Numbered from the stretch's first letter, positions 1-8,700 are shown. The stretch: DNA of 64,000 bases from Peptococcaceae bacterium (GCA_017656185.1 JACDOK010000002.1:72768-136767), one strand, 5' to 3'. Notes: generated from the sequence alone by a model not told the origin. A program made the numbers and translations.

Positions 1-52
1 GGTCTGCAAGGACTGCGCCAGGGAAATGTTTGAAAAAGCGGCAGCCTTATAA
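1..52 (+). CDS. 3' end of an AbrB-like regulator (partial)
   Basis: Only the last 16 codons are inside the window, reading VCKDCAREMFEKAAAL and then a stop. A CxxC followed by a short helix is the usual C-terminal half-zinc-ribbon of the longer clostridial AbrB/SpoVT-type regulators. In Bacillus abrB lies convergent to rsmI, exactly the arrangement seen here. The identification rests on this tail and on synteny; another small CxxC protein is possible. Confidence 0.45.
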   Translation, partial: VCKDCAREMFEKAAAL

Positions 53-85
53 GAATACTGCCTTTATAATTTAAAATCAATATGT

Positions 86-111
86 AAAAGGAGGACAAGC
101 GCCTCCTTTTT
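86..111. terminator. Bidirectional terminator between the abrB-like gene and rsmI
   Basis: A 9-bp perfect stem AAAAGGAGG / CCTCCTTTT with a 7-nt loop, with T-runs on both strands. It sits between two convergent genes, so it can end transcription from both sides. Confidence 0.8.
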
Positions 112-145
112 CATTTTAACAAGTTCGAGGTTCGATGTTCAAAGC

Positions 146-982
146 TCACTCCTTGTGGCCCTTCACCAATTCATAAACTAAATTCGGCCGCAGCCCTTTG
201 CGCCGCGCTACTTCTTTAACGGCCTGGCGCGGCGCCCACCCCTGCGCGCGCAGAGCATCAACATCCCGAACCAAACTGTCGGCATCCACCGCCTCAAGAT
301 CCTTACCGGCATCTTTGCATCCTTCCAGCACCAGGGTAAATTCCCCCCTTGGATCGTGTTCCGCAAAATAGTCCACTGCCCCGGCCAGAGTACCCCGGTA
401 CACTTCCTCATGCTGCTTGGTAAGCTCCCTGGCCACGGCTACCCGGCGGGCGCCCCCACACATCTCACAAAGATCCCGCAGGGTTTGCCTAACCCTGTTA
501 GGAGCTTCAAAGAGAACCACCGTTCGCGGTTCACGGGCAATACGGTCCAGCACCCCGCGGCGCCCCTTGCGCGGCAAAAACCCCTCAAAGACAAAACGGT
601 CCGTTCTCAGCCCCGATACTACCAGGGCTGCCACTAAGGCACTGGCCCCGGGAACAGGCACCACCGGCAGTCCTTCTTCAACGGCACGGGACACCAAAAG
701 CGCGCCGGGATCGGAAATGCCGGGCATGCCGGCATCAGATACCACGGCCACGGATTGTCCCCTCCGGAGACAGGAGAGGATAAAGGCGGATTTGGCATCC
801 TGGTTGTGGGAGTGAAAACTTGTTACGGGAGTTTTAATGTGGTAATGATTTAAAAGTTTTTTGGTATGCCTGGTATCTTCGGCCGCAATCAGGTTGACTT
901 CCTTCAGTACACGTAAAGCGCGTAAAGTCACGTCCTCCAGGTTGCCGATCGGGGTGGCACAAAGATAAAGCGTACCACTCAT
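146..982 (-). CDS. rsmI: 16S rRNA (cytidine-2'-O)-methyltransferase RsmI
   Basis: This SAM-dependent enzyme 2'-O-methylates C1402 of 16S rRNA in the decoding centre. The 278-aa product has the usual length and the tetrapyrrole-methylase fold signatures: an N-terminal TPIGNLEDVTLRA motif, AEDTRHTKKLL at about 35-45, the SDAGMPGISDPG loop at about 83-94, and VPGASALVAAL at about 109-119. The ATG start is preceded by AGGAGGG, which is itself encoded by the last codons of ricT 5 bp upstream, so the two genes are probably translationally linked. In Bacillus the same gene lies at the end of the tmk-holB-ricT group. Confidence 0.95.
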   Translation of the reverse strand: MSGTLYLCATPIGNLEDVTLRALRVLKEVNLIAAEDTRHTKKLLNHYHIKTPVTSFHSHNQDAKSAFILSCLRRGQSVAVVSDAGMPGISDPGALLVSRAVEEGLPVVPVPGASALVAALVVSGLRTDRFVFEGFLPRKGRRGVLDRIAREPRTVVLFEAPNRVRQTLRDLCEMCGGARRVAVARELTKQHEEVYRGTLAGAVDYFAEHDPRGEFTLVLEGCKDAGKDLEAVDADSLVRDVDALRAQGWAPRQAVKEVARRKGLRPNLVYELVKGHKE

Positions 983-987
983 TAACG

Positions 988-1806
988 CTATCCCTCCTGT
1001 GCGGGGAGCGTCTCAACCTCATCCAGGGGAAACTCATTGACAACTTTCGTATCTGCCAGTTCTACACTTACAGTACCCTTGAAAATATTCATTGCCGTTA
1101 CCCGCCCTTCTCCTTCGGGGGTCTTAACCTTGGTACCCGGTTCCGGGTATTCCTTTTTAGCTTCATCATAAATATCATTCTCATACTTGAGACAGCACAT
1201 TAAGCGGCCGCAAATGCCCGAGATCTTGGCCGGGTTGAGAGAGAGGCCCTGGTCTTTGGCCATCCGAATGGATACCGGTGAGAATTCTGAAAGCCATGTA
1301 GCGCAGCAGAGTTCCCGACCGCAGCAACCCAGCCCCCCCATCATCTTAGCCTCATCACGCACCCCGATTTGCCGCAGTTCAATACGGGTCCGAAAAACAC
1401 CGGCAAGATCCCGTACCAGCTCGCGAAAATCTATCCGGCCTTCCGCGGTAAAATAAAATATGATTTTACTTTCATCAAAGGTGTAGTCCACGTCCACGAG
1501 CTTCATATCTAACCCGTGGGCTGCAATCTTGTCCAGACAGATTTTAAAAGCTTCGCGCTCCTTTTGTTTCAGTTCCTCCGCTTTAACGATATCCTCGGGC
1601 GATGCCTTGCGCACCACCGGCTTCAACGGCTGCTCCCGGTTTTCGGTATCATCAACTTCGGGTCCTTCCACTACCCTGCCCAATTCCAAACCACGAACCG
1701 TTTCCACAATAACCGCGTCCCCGGGTTTTAAGTCCAAGGTACCGGGGTCAAAAAAATAGATTTTGCCGGCCTTTTTAAATCGCACGCCAACCACTTTACC
1801 GGCCAT
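988..1806 (-). CDS. ricT: RicT/YaaT, PSP1-domain regulator
   Basis: RicT (YaaT) forms the Y-complex with RicA and RicF, binds [4Fe-4S] clusters, stimulates mRNA maturation through RNase Y, and affects sporulation phosphorelay timing in Bacillus. The 272-aa product has the PSP1 domain in its C-terminal half. Two cysteine patches fit cluster ligands: GLGCCGRELCCATW at about 157-170 and GRLMCCLKYEN at about 200-210. It lies between holB and rsmI as in Bacillus, but a 173-bp repeat-bearing spacer separates it from holB. Its partners RicA and RicF are not in this window. Confidence 0.92.
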   Translation of the reverse strand: MAGKVVGVRFKKAGKIYFFDPGTLDLKPGDAVIVETVRGLELGRVVEGPEVDDTENREQPLKPVVRKASPEDIVKAEELKQKEREAFKICLDKIAAHGLDMKLVDVDYTFDESKIIFYFTAEGRIDFRELVRDLAGVFRTRIELRQIGVRDEAKMMGGLGCCGRELCCATWLSEFSPVSIRMAKDQGLSLNPAKISGICGRLMCCLKYENDIYDEAKKEYPEPGTKVKTPEGEGRVTAMNIFKGTVSVELADTKVVNEFPLDEVETLPAQEG

Positions 1807-1822
1807 GCCAAACCTCCTCTGC

Positions 1823-1979
1823 GATGGAGTATCCAGTAGAATATCCAGTAGAATATACCATTGTTTTTGGGGGCATTCCTATAATGGAATACTATCCTAT
1901 TAATCCTGTTAACCCCGTCAAAATGAAGACCCCAGAGGAATACCTCACCCCTCACTCATTACCCCTTCCTGCTTCCTGC
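1823..1979. repeat. Intergenic mosaic repeat block (holB-ricT spacer)
   Basis: The block opens with three units of a short tandem array (GATGGAGTAT, CCAGTAGAATAT twice). It continues with a GGGCATTCCTATAATGG segment, an AATCCTGTTAACC segment and a CTCACTC/CTGCTTCCTGCTTACTCCTCAC run. The same modules recur in other spacers of this window (11.4, 13.5, 29.5, 32.3, 50.3 and 56.4 kb). No gene is visible in it. Confidence 0.7.
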
Positions 1980-2966
1980 TTACTCCTCACTCCCATACCC
2001 CGCCAGGCGGAGCAGCAGCATATCCGCCACCAGGCGCGGGTTGGCATTAAAACGGAGCTTTTTACGGGCATCTTCGATCTGGGCAATCTTTTGCATCCAT
2101 TCCGCCGGCGTCCTTTTAAAAGCCTGTTTTTTAATGGTTTCCAACCGGTCCACATTCACCAGCAAACGCTGATTGCCCGTTTCACGCCAGAGTAAAAGAT
2201 CACGGTACCAAAGGGCCAACAAAGACAGTTTTTTCTCCAGGTTTTGCCCCGTATCTACCTTCTGCAGGACATCCCACAACTCGGCGGCACCGGCATGGTC
2301 CAACCGGAAAACCAACTGCAGTAGTTCCTCGCGGGCTAATCTTTCCTGTTCCCCCTCCAATAACGCCCGCGCACGGTCGAGACTGCCGTCGGCCATAGCA
2401 GCGGCAACCTGCGCTTTTTCCCTTTCATAACCCATTCTTTCCAGAGCACCCGTAATTTCATCCCGGCTTAACAAATGGCAGGAAACCCTAATGCACCTTG
2501 AAAGAATGGTCGGCAGCACGCGATCCCAATAAGAAGTTATCAGCACAAAAACCACTTCGGTATTTGGTTCTTCCAGCGTTTTCAGGAGGGCATTTCCCGC
2601 TTCGGTGGTCAGGTTTTCGGCCCCCGTCATCACACAAACATGCCTGAAGTAGAAGGGGCGAAACTGGATTTTCCGCTGCAAATCGCGCACGGCGGCAATG
2701 CCGATGCGGCCTTCATTACCGTTAATAAAATGGTGGTCCGGATGCATGCCGGCCTGTACTTTCCGGCAGCCCTCACACTGGCCGCACGCTCCGTCACCGT
2801 CCGGGTTGAGGCAAAGCAGGGCCCGCCCGAAGGCTGTCGCCAGCGCTTCTTTACCCACCCCTTGCGGGCCGGTAAAAATATAGGCCTGAGCCACCCGGCC
2901 CTGCTGCAGGATACGGCCGAGATAACGCCGTGCTATGCTCTGGCCGGGGATATCACTGAAGCGCAC
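1980..2966 (-). CDS. holB: DNA polymerase III delta' subunit
   Basis: HolB is the non-motor subunit of the clamp loader that places the DnaN clamp on DNA with DnaX and HolA. The 328-aa protein has a GPQGVGKE Walker-A-like loop at about 33-40, the four-cysteine zinc module (CLNPDGDGACGQCEGC) at about 52-67, and the SRC motif (LSRC) near 155-158 that supplies the arginine finger in trans. Length is normal. It overlaps the 3' end of tmk by 14 bp, a conserved pairing. Confidence 0.94.
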   Translation of the reverse strand: MRFSDIPGQSIARRYLGRILQQGRVAQAYIFTGPQGVGKEALATAFGRALLCLNPDGDGACGQCEGCRKVQAGMHPDHHFINGNEGRIGIAAVRDLQRKIQFRPFYFRHVCVMTGAENLTTEAGNALLKTLEEPNTEVVFVLITSYWDRVLPTILSRCIRVSCHLLSRDEITGALERMGYEREKAQVAAAMADGSLDRARALLEGEQERLAREELLQLVFRLDHAGAAELWDVLQKVDTGQNLEKKLSLLALWYRDLLLWRETGNQRLLVNVDRLETIKKQAFKRTPAEWMQKIAQIEDARKKLRFNANPRLVADMLLLRLAGYGSEE

Positions 2967-3582
2967 GGCATATCACCTCCACCCGGGACCAGATAAGAGC
3001 CGCCAAATCTTCTTTACCCAAGGACGCCGGCAGCACCAGGTAGCGCTCCGGCTGCTGCCCGGCCAACGCCAAGTACCCGTTACGCACCGCGCGGTAGAAA
3101 TCACAGGTTTCCTGCTCCAGCCTGTCCAGCGTACCGCCACGGCGTACCCTGGCGAGCGCCTCTTCAACCGGCATATCCAGCAGTACCGTTAAATCCGGTA
3201 TTATTCCGCCCGTAGCCAGTTCGTTAACCTTGCGCAGCGCCTGGAGTTCCAGGCCGCGTCCATAACCCTGGTAGGCCAAGGTGGAATCCGTAAAACGATC
3301 ACAGAGTACCACTGCCCCCTGCTGCAGGGCCGGGCGGATAACTTCGGCCACACACTGTGCCCGGGCAGAAACATACAGGAACACTTCGGATTGCGGCGCC
3401 ATCCCTTTATAGGCGGGATCAAGCAGAATACGGCGCACGGCTTCTCCCAAAGGTGTGCCGCCGGGTTCCCTGGTACGGCACACCTCAAGACCCCGCGTTT
3501 TCAGTTTGTAATAAAGCAGCTCCAACTGGGTGGATTTACCAACCCCGTCAATCCCCTCAAAAACAATTAAGATACCAGACAC
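2953..3582 (-). CDS. tmk: Thymidylate kinase
   Basis: Converts dTMP to dTDP with ATP in DNA precursor synthesis. The 209-aa product has the P-loop FEGIDGVGKSTQ at about 8-19, the DR(F/Y) motif within CDRFTDSTLAYQGYGRG at about 94-110, and the dTMP-site segment TREPGGTPLGEAVR near 37-50. It overlaps holB at its 3' end and follows the decarboxylase gene by 24 bp, so the minus-strand genes from 5.04 kb down to 0.15 kb look like one transcription unit. Confidence 0.95.
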   Translation of the reverse strand: MSGILIVFEGIDGVGKSTQLELLYYKLKTRGLEVCRTREPGGTPLGEAVRRILLDPAYKGMAPQSEVFLYVSARAQCVAEVIRPALQQGAVVLCDRFTDSTLAYQGYGRGLELQALRKVNELATGGIIPDLTVLLDMPVEEALARVRRGGTLDRLEQETCDFYRAVRNGYLALAGQQPERYLVLPASLGKEDLAALIWSRVEVICRALQ

Positions 3583-3606
3583 AAAATCACCCGTTATATA
3601 AAAAAC

Positions 3607-5043
3607 TCAGCCGTCCACCACCCGGAGCGTCTCCAGGCTCGGGTCCGACGCGTGTAATGGAATGTTTCGCCTGCGCATCTCATTAATGTATTCTACCATC
3701 TCCGGAATGATCTTTTCACCCGGAAATAACACCGGAGTCCCCGGAGGCGTGATACTAACCGTCTCCGCGGCAACGTATCCCGCTGCATCCCGCAGCGGGA
3801 CGCTGCGGGATGCAGCCAACCAGCTCTGTCGAGGCGTAAGCACCTGCGGCGGTACCGGAGCTTCGGGCGGTAAGTCCAGTGCATTTGCCTTGTTCTTGGC
3901 AGCCAGGTGGGTAACGGCTTTTACAAACCGCCACACCTCCCGGGAAGCGGTGCCGATACCTACAACCGCCACTATGTTCCCTGCATCGGCCATTTCCACC
4001 TGCACCCCGTATTCGCGATGGAGCAGGCGTGCCGTTTGGTGGCCGCTCAAACCGGCCTCGCGAAGTGATACCGTTAACTTGGTGCCGTCGTAACCCGGCA
4101 CCCAGGGTGGTAAATATTCCGGAGTCAAGACCTCTACTCGCCGGAACGCACATAAATTATCCCGGGCCCTTTGTGCCAAACCCAATGCCCGCCGTACCAT
4201 CCGGGGGCCTCGTAATGCCAGCTGTCTCCGGGCCACGTCCAGCGACGCCATAAGCAGGTAGGAGGGACTTGTTGTCTGCAGGCAGGACAAAGCGTTCTGC
4301 ACCCGGCCGGCCGGTACCCGCGATCCCTTCAGATGCAGCAAAGAGGCTTGCGTAAAGGCCCCACCCAGCTTGTGCGTGCTCTGAACACAGGCGTCGGCAC
4401 CGCAGGCAAGGGCCGGCTCCGGCAGATCTTCGGCAAAAGGCAGGTGTGCCCCGTGGGCCTCATCCACGATGACGGGTATTCCCCTGCTGTGCGCTGCCGC
4501 CACCATTTCCGGCGACAGCCCGCCGACCCCGTAGTAATTAGGATGAACTGCCAGTAAAGCCTTTACACCGGGGTGGGCTTCTAATGCCGCTATGACATCA
4601 GCCGGCTTAGGTCCCAGTGGGATACCAAAATCATTATCTCTTACAGGCGGTAAGTACACCGGTTTGGCCCCGCATAGAATTAACCCGTTAATTATGGAAC
4701 GATGCACATGGCGGGGCATGAGAATTTTATCTCCGGGCTTTAATACAGCCAATAACAAGGCCTGAATGCCTACCGTGCTCCCGTTGACAAGAAAAAAGCT
4801 TCGGTCCGCACCGTACAGCGCGGCAGCCAGCGCCTGGGAGCGGGCAATCGGCCCGGCGGGCCGGTGCAGGTCATCCAACCCGGGCAGCTCGGTCAGGTCC
4901 AGTTCCACCAGTGCGCCGCCCAAAGCGCGCAGAGCACGCGGCAGCGCCCGCCCCTGCCCGTGTGCCGGGACGTGTAGACCGGCGCGATTTTTGCGGCGAT
5001 AGCGCTTAAGAGCCTCAAAAAGGGGCGCCCGCCGCTGGTTCAT
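3607..5043 (-). CDS. Orn/Lys/Arg decarboxylase family protein (YaaO-like)
   Basis: A PLP-dependent fold-type I decarboxylase of the group that makes polyamine precursors from arginine, lysine or ornithine; the exact substrate cannot be told. Seen are the PLP lysine in STHKLGGAF, the VDEAHGAH motif before it, and HVHRSIINGL near the active site. The open frame reaches 5127, but the start at 5043 has GAAGGGAG 8 nt upstream and begins like the family, whereas the region upstream is terminator sequence. Its place just before tmk matches Bacillus yaaO. A 15-bp inverted repeat lies inside the coding region (see findings). Confidence 0.88.
   Translation of the reverse strand: MNQRRAPLFEALKRYRRKNRAGLHVPAHGQGRALPRALRALGGALVELDLTELPGLDDLHRPAGPIARSQALAAALYGADRSFFLVNGSTVGIQALLLAVLKPGDKILMPRHVHRSIINGLILCGAKPVYLPPVRDNDFGIPLGPKPADVIAALEAHPGVKALLAVHPNYYGVGGLSPEMVAAAHSRGIPVIVDEAHGAHLPFAEDLPEPALACGADACVQSTHKLGGAFTQASLLHLKGSRVPAGRVQNALSCLQTTSPSYLLMASLDVARRQLALRGPRMVRRALGLAQRARDNLCAFRRVEVLTPEYLPPWVPGYDGTKLTVSLREAGLSGHQTARLLHREYGVQVEMADAGNIVAVVGIGTASREVWRFVKAVTHLAAKNKANALDLPPEAPVPPQVLTPRQSWLAASRSVPLRDAAGYVAAETVSITPPGTPVLFPGEKIIPEMVEYINEMRRRNIPLHASDPSLETLRVVDG
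3782..3816. repeat. 15-bp perfect inverted repeat inside a coding region
   Basis: GCTGCATCCCGCAGC and its exact complement flank a 5-nt loop, wholly inside the decarboxylase gene, and encode part of the segment LAASRSVPLRDAAGY. The GC-rich hairpin would be very stable in mRNA. Function is unknown. Confidence 0.6.
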
Positions 5044-5129
5044 AACAACACTCCCTTCTCCCGGCGAGCATAGTGGTTTTGCAAATGCCCTTGAACCCCT
5101 GGATATTATCTCATTAAGCGTGCCCATTA

Positions 5130-5162
5130 AAAAGTCCCTTCCTGGACCTTGAAGGGACTTTT
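5130..5162. terminator. Terminator of the oxidoreductase operon
   Basis: AAAAGTCCCTTC and GAAGGGACTTTT form a 12-bp perfect stem around a 9-nt loop, with T-runs on both sides. It directly follows the stop of the ferredoxin subunit on the minus strand and ends just before the decarboxylase gene. Confidence 0.85.
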
Positions 5163-5451
5163 AGTGCTTGAGCGGTTTTTCTTTTTTTTCGGTGTTTTTC
5201 TCCCCGCCGTCCCGCGGTTTTTGCGTAATGGCAATGGCCGTATCGGGACATACCATGGCGCAAATGCCACAAAGGATACAATCCTCGTTCGTCTCGACCG
5301 TAGGCGTTCCGTATACCCCCAGCACCTCGGACCAGTGCAGGCTCTGTTTGGGACATTTTTCAATGCACAGCCCGCAGCCTTTGCATAATCCCGGGAAAAT
5401 GGTGAAGATGCCTTTATTCAAATCCCGTGATCTTGGTTCAAAGCCTTCCAC
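5161..5451 (-). CDS. korD: 2-oxoacid:ferredoxin oxidoreductase, delta (ferredoxin) subunit
   Basis: A two-cluster ferredoxin subunit that passes electrons from the oxidoreductase core to soluble ferredoxin. Two [4Fe-4S] motifs are seen: CKGCGLCIEKCPKQ and CILCGICAMVCPD. The tail is charged and lysine-rich. The open frame runs to 5496, but a GTG at 5451 with AAGGAGG 8 nt upstream is clearly the start (96 aa); the frame upstream only encodes the ribosome binding site and part of the gamma gene. Last gene of the alpha-beta-gamma-delta operon, 4 bp after gamma. Confidence 0.88.
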   Translation of the reverse strand: MEGFEPRSRDLNKGIFTIFPGLCKGCGLCIEKCPKQSLHWSEVLGVYGTPTVETNEDCILCGICAMVCPDTAIAITQKPRDGGEKNTEKKEKPLKH

Positions 5452-5455
5452 ATTG

Positions 5456-6031
5456 CTAACCTCCTTGCATGACCTCTCCCACAAGTTCCATACCACGTTC
5501 CAAAGCCCGGTGGTTCAGGTCCCTGAGCTTGGGGTTTTGCGCAAACTTGTGACCAAGTCTTTTTTCAAGGGCTTTTTTCGCATTTTCCAAGTTAACAACA
5601 CCGGTGGCTTTGATTACGGCCCCCATAATTAAAACGTTAAACACGCGGGGATGAAGTTCTTTTTTGGCCGTTTCGACCCCGGGAATAGGTAAAACCTGTT
5701 TTACCTCCGGCGGCATATCCTTCTCATCGGGTGCCGCCAGGGTATCATAGACAAAAACCGTTTCCGGCCCGACGTACTGGAACGTTCTGCCTACCGCCCG
5801 CTCGCTCAAAGCCACGACAATATCCGCTTTGGCGAACTTGGGTGACCCGATAGGTTCGTCACCAATTTGCAGAAAAGCTACACTGACACCCCCGCGCTGC
5901 TCCACACCGAAATTGGGAATATAAAGCGCTTCCCGGCCTTCCTCGTACCCGGCCTCGGCCAAAATCTCGGCGACAGCTTGTACTCCCTGGCCGCCTTCAC
6001 CGGCTATGACGATCTTGACAGGTTTACTCAT
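5456..6031 (-). CDS. korC: 2-oxoacid:ferredoxin oxidoreductase, gamma subunit
   Basis: The gamma domain bridges subunits in the CoA-dependent oxidative decarboxylation of a 2-oxoacid. It begins with the typical VKIVIAGEGGQGVQAVAEIL and contains PNFGVEQRGGVSVAFLQIG, both family hallmarks. The start at 6031 overlaps the beta stop by 8 bp and has GAAGGGGA upstream; an ATG five codons earlier is less likely. About 191 aa, normal for the gamma subunit of four-subunit enzymes. Confidence 0.9.
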   Translation of the reverse strand: MSKPVKIVIAGEGGQGVQAVAEILAEAGYEEGREALYIPNFGVEQRGGVSVAFLQIGDEPIGSPKFAKADIVVALSERAVGRTFQYVGPETVFVYDTLAAPDEKDMPPEVKQVLPIPGVETAKKELHPRVFNVLIMGAVIKATGVVNLENAKKALEKRLGHKFAQNPKLRDLNHRALERGMELVGEVMQGG

Positions 6032-6782
6032 CAGCATCCCCTTCACTTACCGGTATCTTGATTTCTCCAATCTGGAAATACTGAGGCATTTTTTCCTCCA
6101 GGAAGGACCAGGTTTCCCTGGCATTAGTACGCCAGTTCGTAGGACAGGTGGACAGTACTTCTATGAAAGAAAATCCTCTACCTTCCATTTGGCATTTTAG
6201 AGCCCGGACCATCATTTTCTTTAATTGCCGCAGTTTGCTTACCGTACCGCGGGCCACATAGGCTCCCTCCGGGGTAATGGTGGCAATCATTTCCGGTCCC
6301 TGGGCGGGTAACCCGGTTAACTCGGGGTCTCTACCGTATGGAGTCGTTTCCGTTTTCTGCCCCGGCATCGTGGTGGGGGCCATCTGCCCGCCGGTCATAG
6401 CGTACTGGGTATTGTTGATTAGAATGGCCGTAATTTTATCATTGCGCGAGGCGGCGTTCACCAGGTGCTGGGCACCGATCGCATAACCGCCGCCGTCACC
6501 CATATAAGCGATACATATCAGATCCGGGTTGGCCCTTTTAACGCCCACCATTACGGGAGTAGTACGCCCGTGGTGGGTCTGAATGGTGTCGACATTAAAA
6601 AAGTCCCAAGCCAGCAGGCTGCATCCAATATCGCATCCAAAGACGGTCCGGTCTTGAATCCCGAGTTCATCAATAGCCTGTCCCAGGGCCCGCAGAGCTA
6701 TACCGTGGCCGCATCCCGGACAGAATTTGTGAGGTTTGGATTCAACGCGCCAGGATGCAGGCATCGCCGGTTTTTCTGCCAT
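6024..6782 (-). CDS. korB: 2-oxoacid:ferredoxin oxidoreductase, beta (TPP) subunit
   Basis: Carries thiamine diphosphate and a proximal iron-sulfur cluster. Seen are CPGCGHGIALRALGQA at the N-terminus, GCDIGCSLLAWDFFNVDTIQTHHGR, and the TPP/Mg motif GDGGGYAIGAQHLVNAA. The segment TMPGQKTETTPYGRDPE favours a 2-oxoglutarate or 2-oxoisovalerate enzyme over pyruvate, but substrate is inferred. The ATG at 6782 has AAGGAGG 9 nt upstream; a TTG one codon earlier is the alternative. Confidence 0.92.
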   Translation of the reverse strand: MAEKPAMPASWRVESKPHKFCPGCGHGIALRALGQAIDELGIQDRTVFGCDIGCSLLAWDFFNVDTIQTHHGRTTPVMVGVKRANPDLICIAYMGDGGGYAIGAQHLVNAASRNDKITAILINNTQYAMTGGQMAPTTMPGQKTETTPYGRDPELTGLPAQGPEMIATITPEGAYVARGTVSKLRQLKKMMVRALKCQMEGRGFSFIEVLSTCPTNWRTNARETWSFLEEKMPQYFQIGEIKIPVSEGDADE

Positions 6783-6796
6783 CAAATTTAACCTCC

Positions 6797-7885
6797 TTAC
6801 GTGATGAGTTCACGGCAACGGGCCATAATTTCTTCCGGTGTAAAGCCAACACCCGGCTTGTAATAAGGAATGAATTCCGCCGTCGCCCCGTATAACGCTT
6901 CCTTTAGGAGTCTTCCAAGCTGCCCGTAAGCCGATTCCACAACCAGCATTCTGCCCGCCCGGTTTACCGCTTCGCGCAAAGGTGTCGACGGCAGCGGGCG
7001 CAGGGTAATGGGACGGAAATAACCAACCTTCAGCCCCTGCTGCCGCAGCGCTTCAGTGGCCTGCTTGGCGGCGCGGGCCACCACACCGTGAGCAACAACC
7101 AGTAACTCGGCATCGTCACTCGCCATGGATTCATATTCACTTACTTCATCTGCGATGCTTTCGAAATCCTTGATATGGTCCTGAAGTACCTCATACAGCT
7201 CTTCCTCAACATTATAGGTGTTGCGGTAATGCCCGGGAGGGCGGTCAACCCCCGGTGTACCCGGCCGCCCGACATACGGCTCGGTATCGGAGATTTTAAT
7301 GCCCCGGTCGTCAGGGTCATAGATGGTCAGCGGCTCCCTCATCTTACCCTGATAGCCGTCTGCCAGGACAAAAGTGGGAAACCGGTACTTCCACGCGGTA
7401 TCAAAAGCTTTGATGCTGTAATCGAAGAGTTCCTGGTGGTTGGCCGTAGAGTAAACAATACGCAATCCCTCACCGTTACCGCCCAAGACCGTCATCATTA
7501 CTTCCTGCTGGGAGTAAATAACCGTCCCGGTGGAAGGACCGCCTCGCTGAATGATCATCGCTACAAAGGGCAGGCGCATCGCTTCCGCCATTGAAATCGG
7601 TTCCTGCATCAAGGTATTTCCGGGACCGGCAGTGGCTGTGAAGGCACGTTTACCGGCCATTACGCCCCCGACGGTGGTAAACCCTGCCGAAAGCTCATCT
7701 TCCGTTTGCAAAAACTTGCGGTTATATTTGGGCGCCAGGCGGGTCCAGTAATGCATAATCTCATTCTGCGGTGTAATGGGGTAACCATACATAATCTCGG
7801 CTCCTGCGGCCAGTGCCGCCCATGCCACTACCTCATTACCGGTCATGAAAACCCGCTTTTCTCCGGCAATGACTTTCTCCGCCAA
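6797..7885 (-). CDS. korA: 2-oxoacid:ferredoxin oxidoreductase, alpha subunit
   Basis: Contributes the pyrimidine-binding and transketolase C-terminal domains of the enzyme that reversibly links 2-oxoacid decarboxylation to ferredoxin reduction. Seen are AAGAEIMYGYPITPQNEI near the N-terminus, TATAGPGNTLMQEPISMAEAMRLP, and a C-terminal domain with GYFRPITLRPLP. The TTG at 7885 is chosen because TAGGAGG lies 8 nt before it; the listed GTG at 7894 overlaps that site. First gene of korABCD. In anaerobes such enzymes work in the reductive or incomplete TCA cycle or in amino-acid catabolism. Confidence 0.9.
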   Translation of the reverse strand: MAEKVIAGEKRVFMTGNEVVAWAALAAGAEIMYGYPITPQNEIMHYWTRLAPKYNRKFLQTEDELSAGFTTVGGVMAGKRAFTATAGPGNTLMQEPISMAEAMRLPFVAMIIQRGGPSTGTVIYSQQEVMMTVLGGNGEGLRIVYSTANHQELFDYSIKAFDTAWKYRFPTFVLADGYQGKMREPLTIYDPDDRGIKISDTEPYVGRPGTPGVDRPPGHYRNTYNVEEELYEVLQDHIKDFESIADEVSEYESMASDDAELLVVAHGVVARAAKQATEALRQQGLKVGYFRPITLRPLPSTPLREAVNRAGRMLVVESAYGQLGRLLKEALYGATAEFIPYYKPGVGFTPEEIMARCRELIT

Positions 7886-7909
7886 CGACAGCACCTCCTA
7901 ACAACTATC

Positions 7910-8608
7910 CTACCAAAAACTACGGGGCATATACCGTTTTAACGGGCGGACGAGATTGCCCTCCGCATCATATGAACCTAATTGTGCGGCTATTTCCTTG
8001 ACCGCCGTAGTGGCTATTACCGGCAATCCCAGCTTCCGGGCGGCGCTGGTGACCACCCGCGCCCCTTCTTGTACCACTTCCGGCGTGGTTTCATCTCCCA
8101 GGTGGGTATTATTGATGAGGCCATCCACCTTATCCAGCCCCTTAACCAGCGCAACAATATCGTCAACACCGGCCGTCATGGGGCGGCTGATGTTTATGAC
8201 TATAATGACCTTAAAAGAAGGTTCGCCAGCAAGCCCTTCAACCAGGTTGAGGGACTTCGCGCCATCAACGCCGTAGCCCACGTCAAAAACAATATTACCG
8301 GGGCGCCTGAGAGCCCACTTGGCCTCCGCTTTCAAAATATTTCCGGTCTCGCCCCAGCCAATACTGTCGCCGGTCTCCCAGGCAATGACATCTACACCCA
8401 AAGCCTGTAATTCTTTTTTAATAGGCCGCAGGGTATAACAGGGTTCTACCAGGTCCAGATCCACAAGCGTCACCGGTTCGTCCCAGGCCACCATCTCCAA
8501 GGCCCGGTTTACGGCAACCTCGCTTTTCCCGCTGGCATATTCCCCGACATATGCCTCAACTACACGTGTTATCCGTCTTGCACCCCAAAAAAACAAACTT
8601 TTCTCCAA
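7910..8608 (-). CDS. P-loop nucleotide-binding protein of unknown function
   Basis: The 232-aa product has a P-loop GEYASGKSE at about 22-30, then VTLVDLDLVEPCY, which resembles the switch or Walker-B-like strand of MinD/CobQ-type ATPases, and later VIIVINISRPMTAG and LGLPVIATTAVKEIA. No further domain is recognised. It starts at TTG with AAAGGA upstream and lies 24 bp before korA on the same strand, so cotranscription with korABCD is likely. A role in assembly or control of that iron-sulfur enzyme is possible but is only a guess from position. Confidence 0.75.
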   Translation of the reverse strand: MEKSLFFWGARRITRVVEAYVGEYASGKSEVAVNRALEMVAWDEPVTLVDLDLVEPCYTLRPIKKELQALGVDVIAWETGDSIGWGETGNILKAEAKWALRRPGNIVFDVGYGVDGAKSLNLVEGLAGEPSFKVIIVINISRPMTAGVDDIVALVKGLDKVDGLINNTHLGDETTPEVVQEGARVVTSAARKLGLPVIATTAVKEIAAQLGSYDAEGNLVRPLKRYMPRSFW

Positions 8609-8700
8609 AATGTTCCTTTATGATAATTCATAAATTTCGGACCGTCAATCATGAGAGGTTAAGTACAATGTATTCAGTTCCTAACGGTCGATTCCCGCAC

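Noticed and set aside
5044-5127. Extended N-terminus of the decarboxylase
   Set aside because: The added 28 codons start at the foot of the upstream operon's terminator hairpin, and the internal start has a better ribosome binding site and family-like N-terminus.
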